NCBI GenBank assembly: GCA_023457235.1
Contig: JAEWMK010000257.1
Location: 1-6,363 of the forward strand
Direction: 5' to 3'
DNA: 6,363 nt
Source of the DNA: Bacillota bacterium
GTDB lineage: Bacteria; Bacillota; Bacilli; Bacillales; Bacillaceae_J
Position numbers and translations under genes: made by a program. The notes below the pieces were generated by a model. It was not told the DNA's origin and ran no database searches. It saw only the letters and a list, made by a program, of their open reading frames with translations. Each line of letters begins with the position of its first letter. The first letter of the stretch is position 1. Below are positions 5,864 through 6,363 of this stretch, in pieces.

Positions 5864-6363
5864 CTACCTTTGATACTCGGAAACTACCTTTTGTACAAGA
5901 AACATAATCTCTTTAGCATCAATCAATTTACCATCAATCTTCATATTTTCTAGTACCTTTGAAACAGCCTCTTCTACTTCATGACCCTCGTTATTTAAAG
6001 AACACTTTGGTCGTTCTGATTCTTGTGGAAGATGAACCTCTTTTGTTACATATGCCAAACGTTTTATATTAATGAGATGCCGTGCTGAAATATTATCACC
6101 TGTTATATTGCCACCATATGATCCACACCCAAGTGTAAAAGAAGGCTTTAGACCAGTAGTTGCTCCAACAGCCCCAATTGATGACAATGTATTTACCATT
6201 ATTCGTGATACAGGCATAATCTGTGCATATTCCTCAGCAATTTGTTCATCATTTGTATGGATTGACAAACTATGGCCTCTCCCTCCAAGATTCAAAAGAC
6301 CAAAACAAATCTCTTTTGCCCGCTCTTGAGTAGGAGCGGTATAAAGAGCAAGAATTGGTGAAA
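5864..6363 (-). CDS. CoA-acylating aldehyde dehydrogenase (EutE/PduP/AdhE-type), 5'-truncated by window edge
   Basis: Only the last 165 codons are in the window; the frame stays open to the right edge, so the true start lies outside. An in-frame TTG at 6295 is not the start, because family-like sequence (SPILALYTAPTQERAKEI) continues upstream of it. The family oxidises an aldehyde to acyl-CoA with NAD+. Diagnostic blocks seen are NLGGRGHSLSIHT, MPVSRIMVNT and TLGCGSYGGN followed by HLINIKR, which mark the EutE/PduP/AdhE acylating branch rather than ordinary ALDHs. The catalytic cysteine would lie in the missing part. About 60-70 residues follow the HLINIKR block, including two amphipathic helices (EVEEAVSKVLENM and AKEIMFLVQKVV) that resemble BMC encapsulation peptides. 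The stop is 34 bases before the shell gene, consistent with one operon. The aldehyde substrate (acetaldehyde or propionaldehyde) cannot be told from this part. Confidence 0.9.
   Translation of the reverse strand, partial: SPILALYTAPTQERAKEICFGLLNLGGRGHSLSIHTNDEQIAEEYAQIMPVSRIMVNTLSSIGAVGATTGLKPSFTLGCGSYGGNITGDNISARHLINIKRLAYVTKEVHLPQESERPKCSLNNEGHEVEEAVSKVLENMKIDGKLIDAKEIMFLVQKVVSEYQR

Noticed and set aside
6293..6295. TTG as start of a 143-aa aldehyde dehydrogenase fragment
   Set aside because: Family-typical coding sequence continues in frame to the window edge, so the gene is cut by the window rather than truncated.

Overview
The window looks like a low-GC Firmicute, most likely a Bacillaceae member. 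The malate dehydrogenase closely resembles the Bacillus Mdh type, every start has an AAAGGG-like ribosome binding site, and one gap holds a near-perfect CcpA-type cre box. All seven genes lie on the minus strand, so the locus reads from right to left.

Right end (first in transcription order): the C-terminal third of a CoA-acylating aldehyde dehydrogenase, a 98-aa single-domain bacterial microcompartment (BMC) shell protein, and a malate dehydrogenase whose start overlaps the shell gene's stop by 4 bases. These look like the end of a metabolosome operon whose other shell and enzyme genes would lie beyond the right edge. A 244-base gap with weak hairpins follows.

Middle: a short-chain dehydrogenase resembling the amino-alcohol (1-amino-2-propanol) dehydrogenases of actinobacterial RMM microcompartments. 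After a 185-base gap with the cre box comes a 12-TM APC-superfamily permease.

Left end: a COG2129-like metallophosphoesterase with an altered metal site and a HAD-family phosphatase, then a strong palindromic terminator.

Working model (inference): the permease imports an amine or amino alcohol, the SDR interconverts the amino alcohol and amino ketone, missing upstream enzymes release an aldehyde, and the CoA-acylating dehydrogenase converts it to acyl-CoA with NADH production in the compartment. The most unusual point is the malate dehydrogenase coupled to the shell gene. It may serve as the NAD+ recycler, a role normally filled by an alcohol dehydrogenase in BMC loci. The two phosphatases may handle a phosphorylated intermediate or by-product. 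The kinase and lyase needed for the RMM-type route are not visible here.
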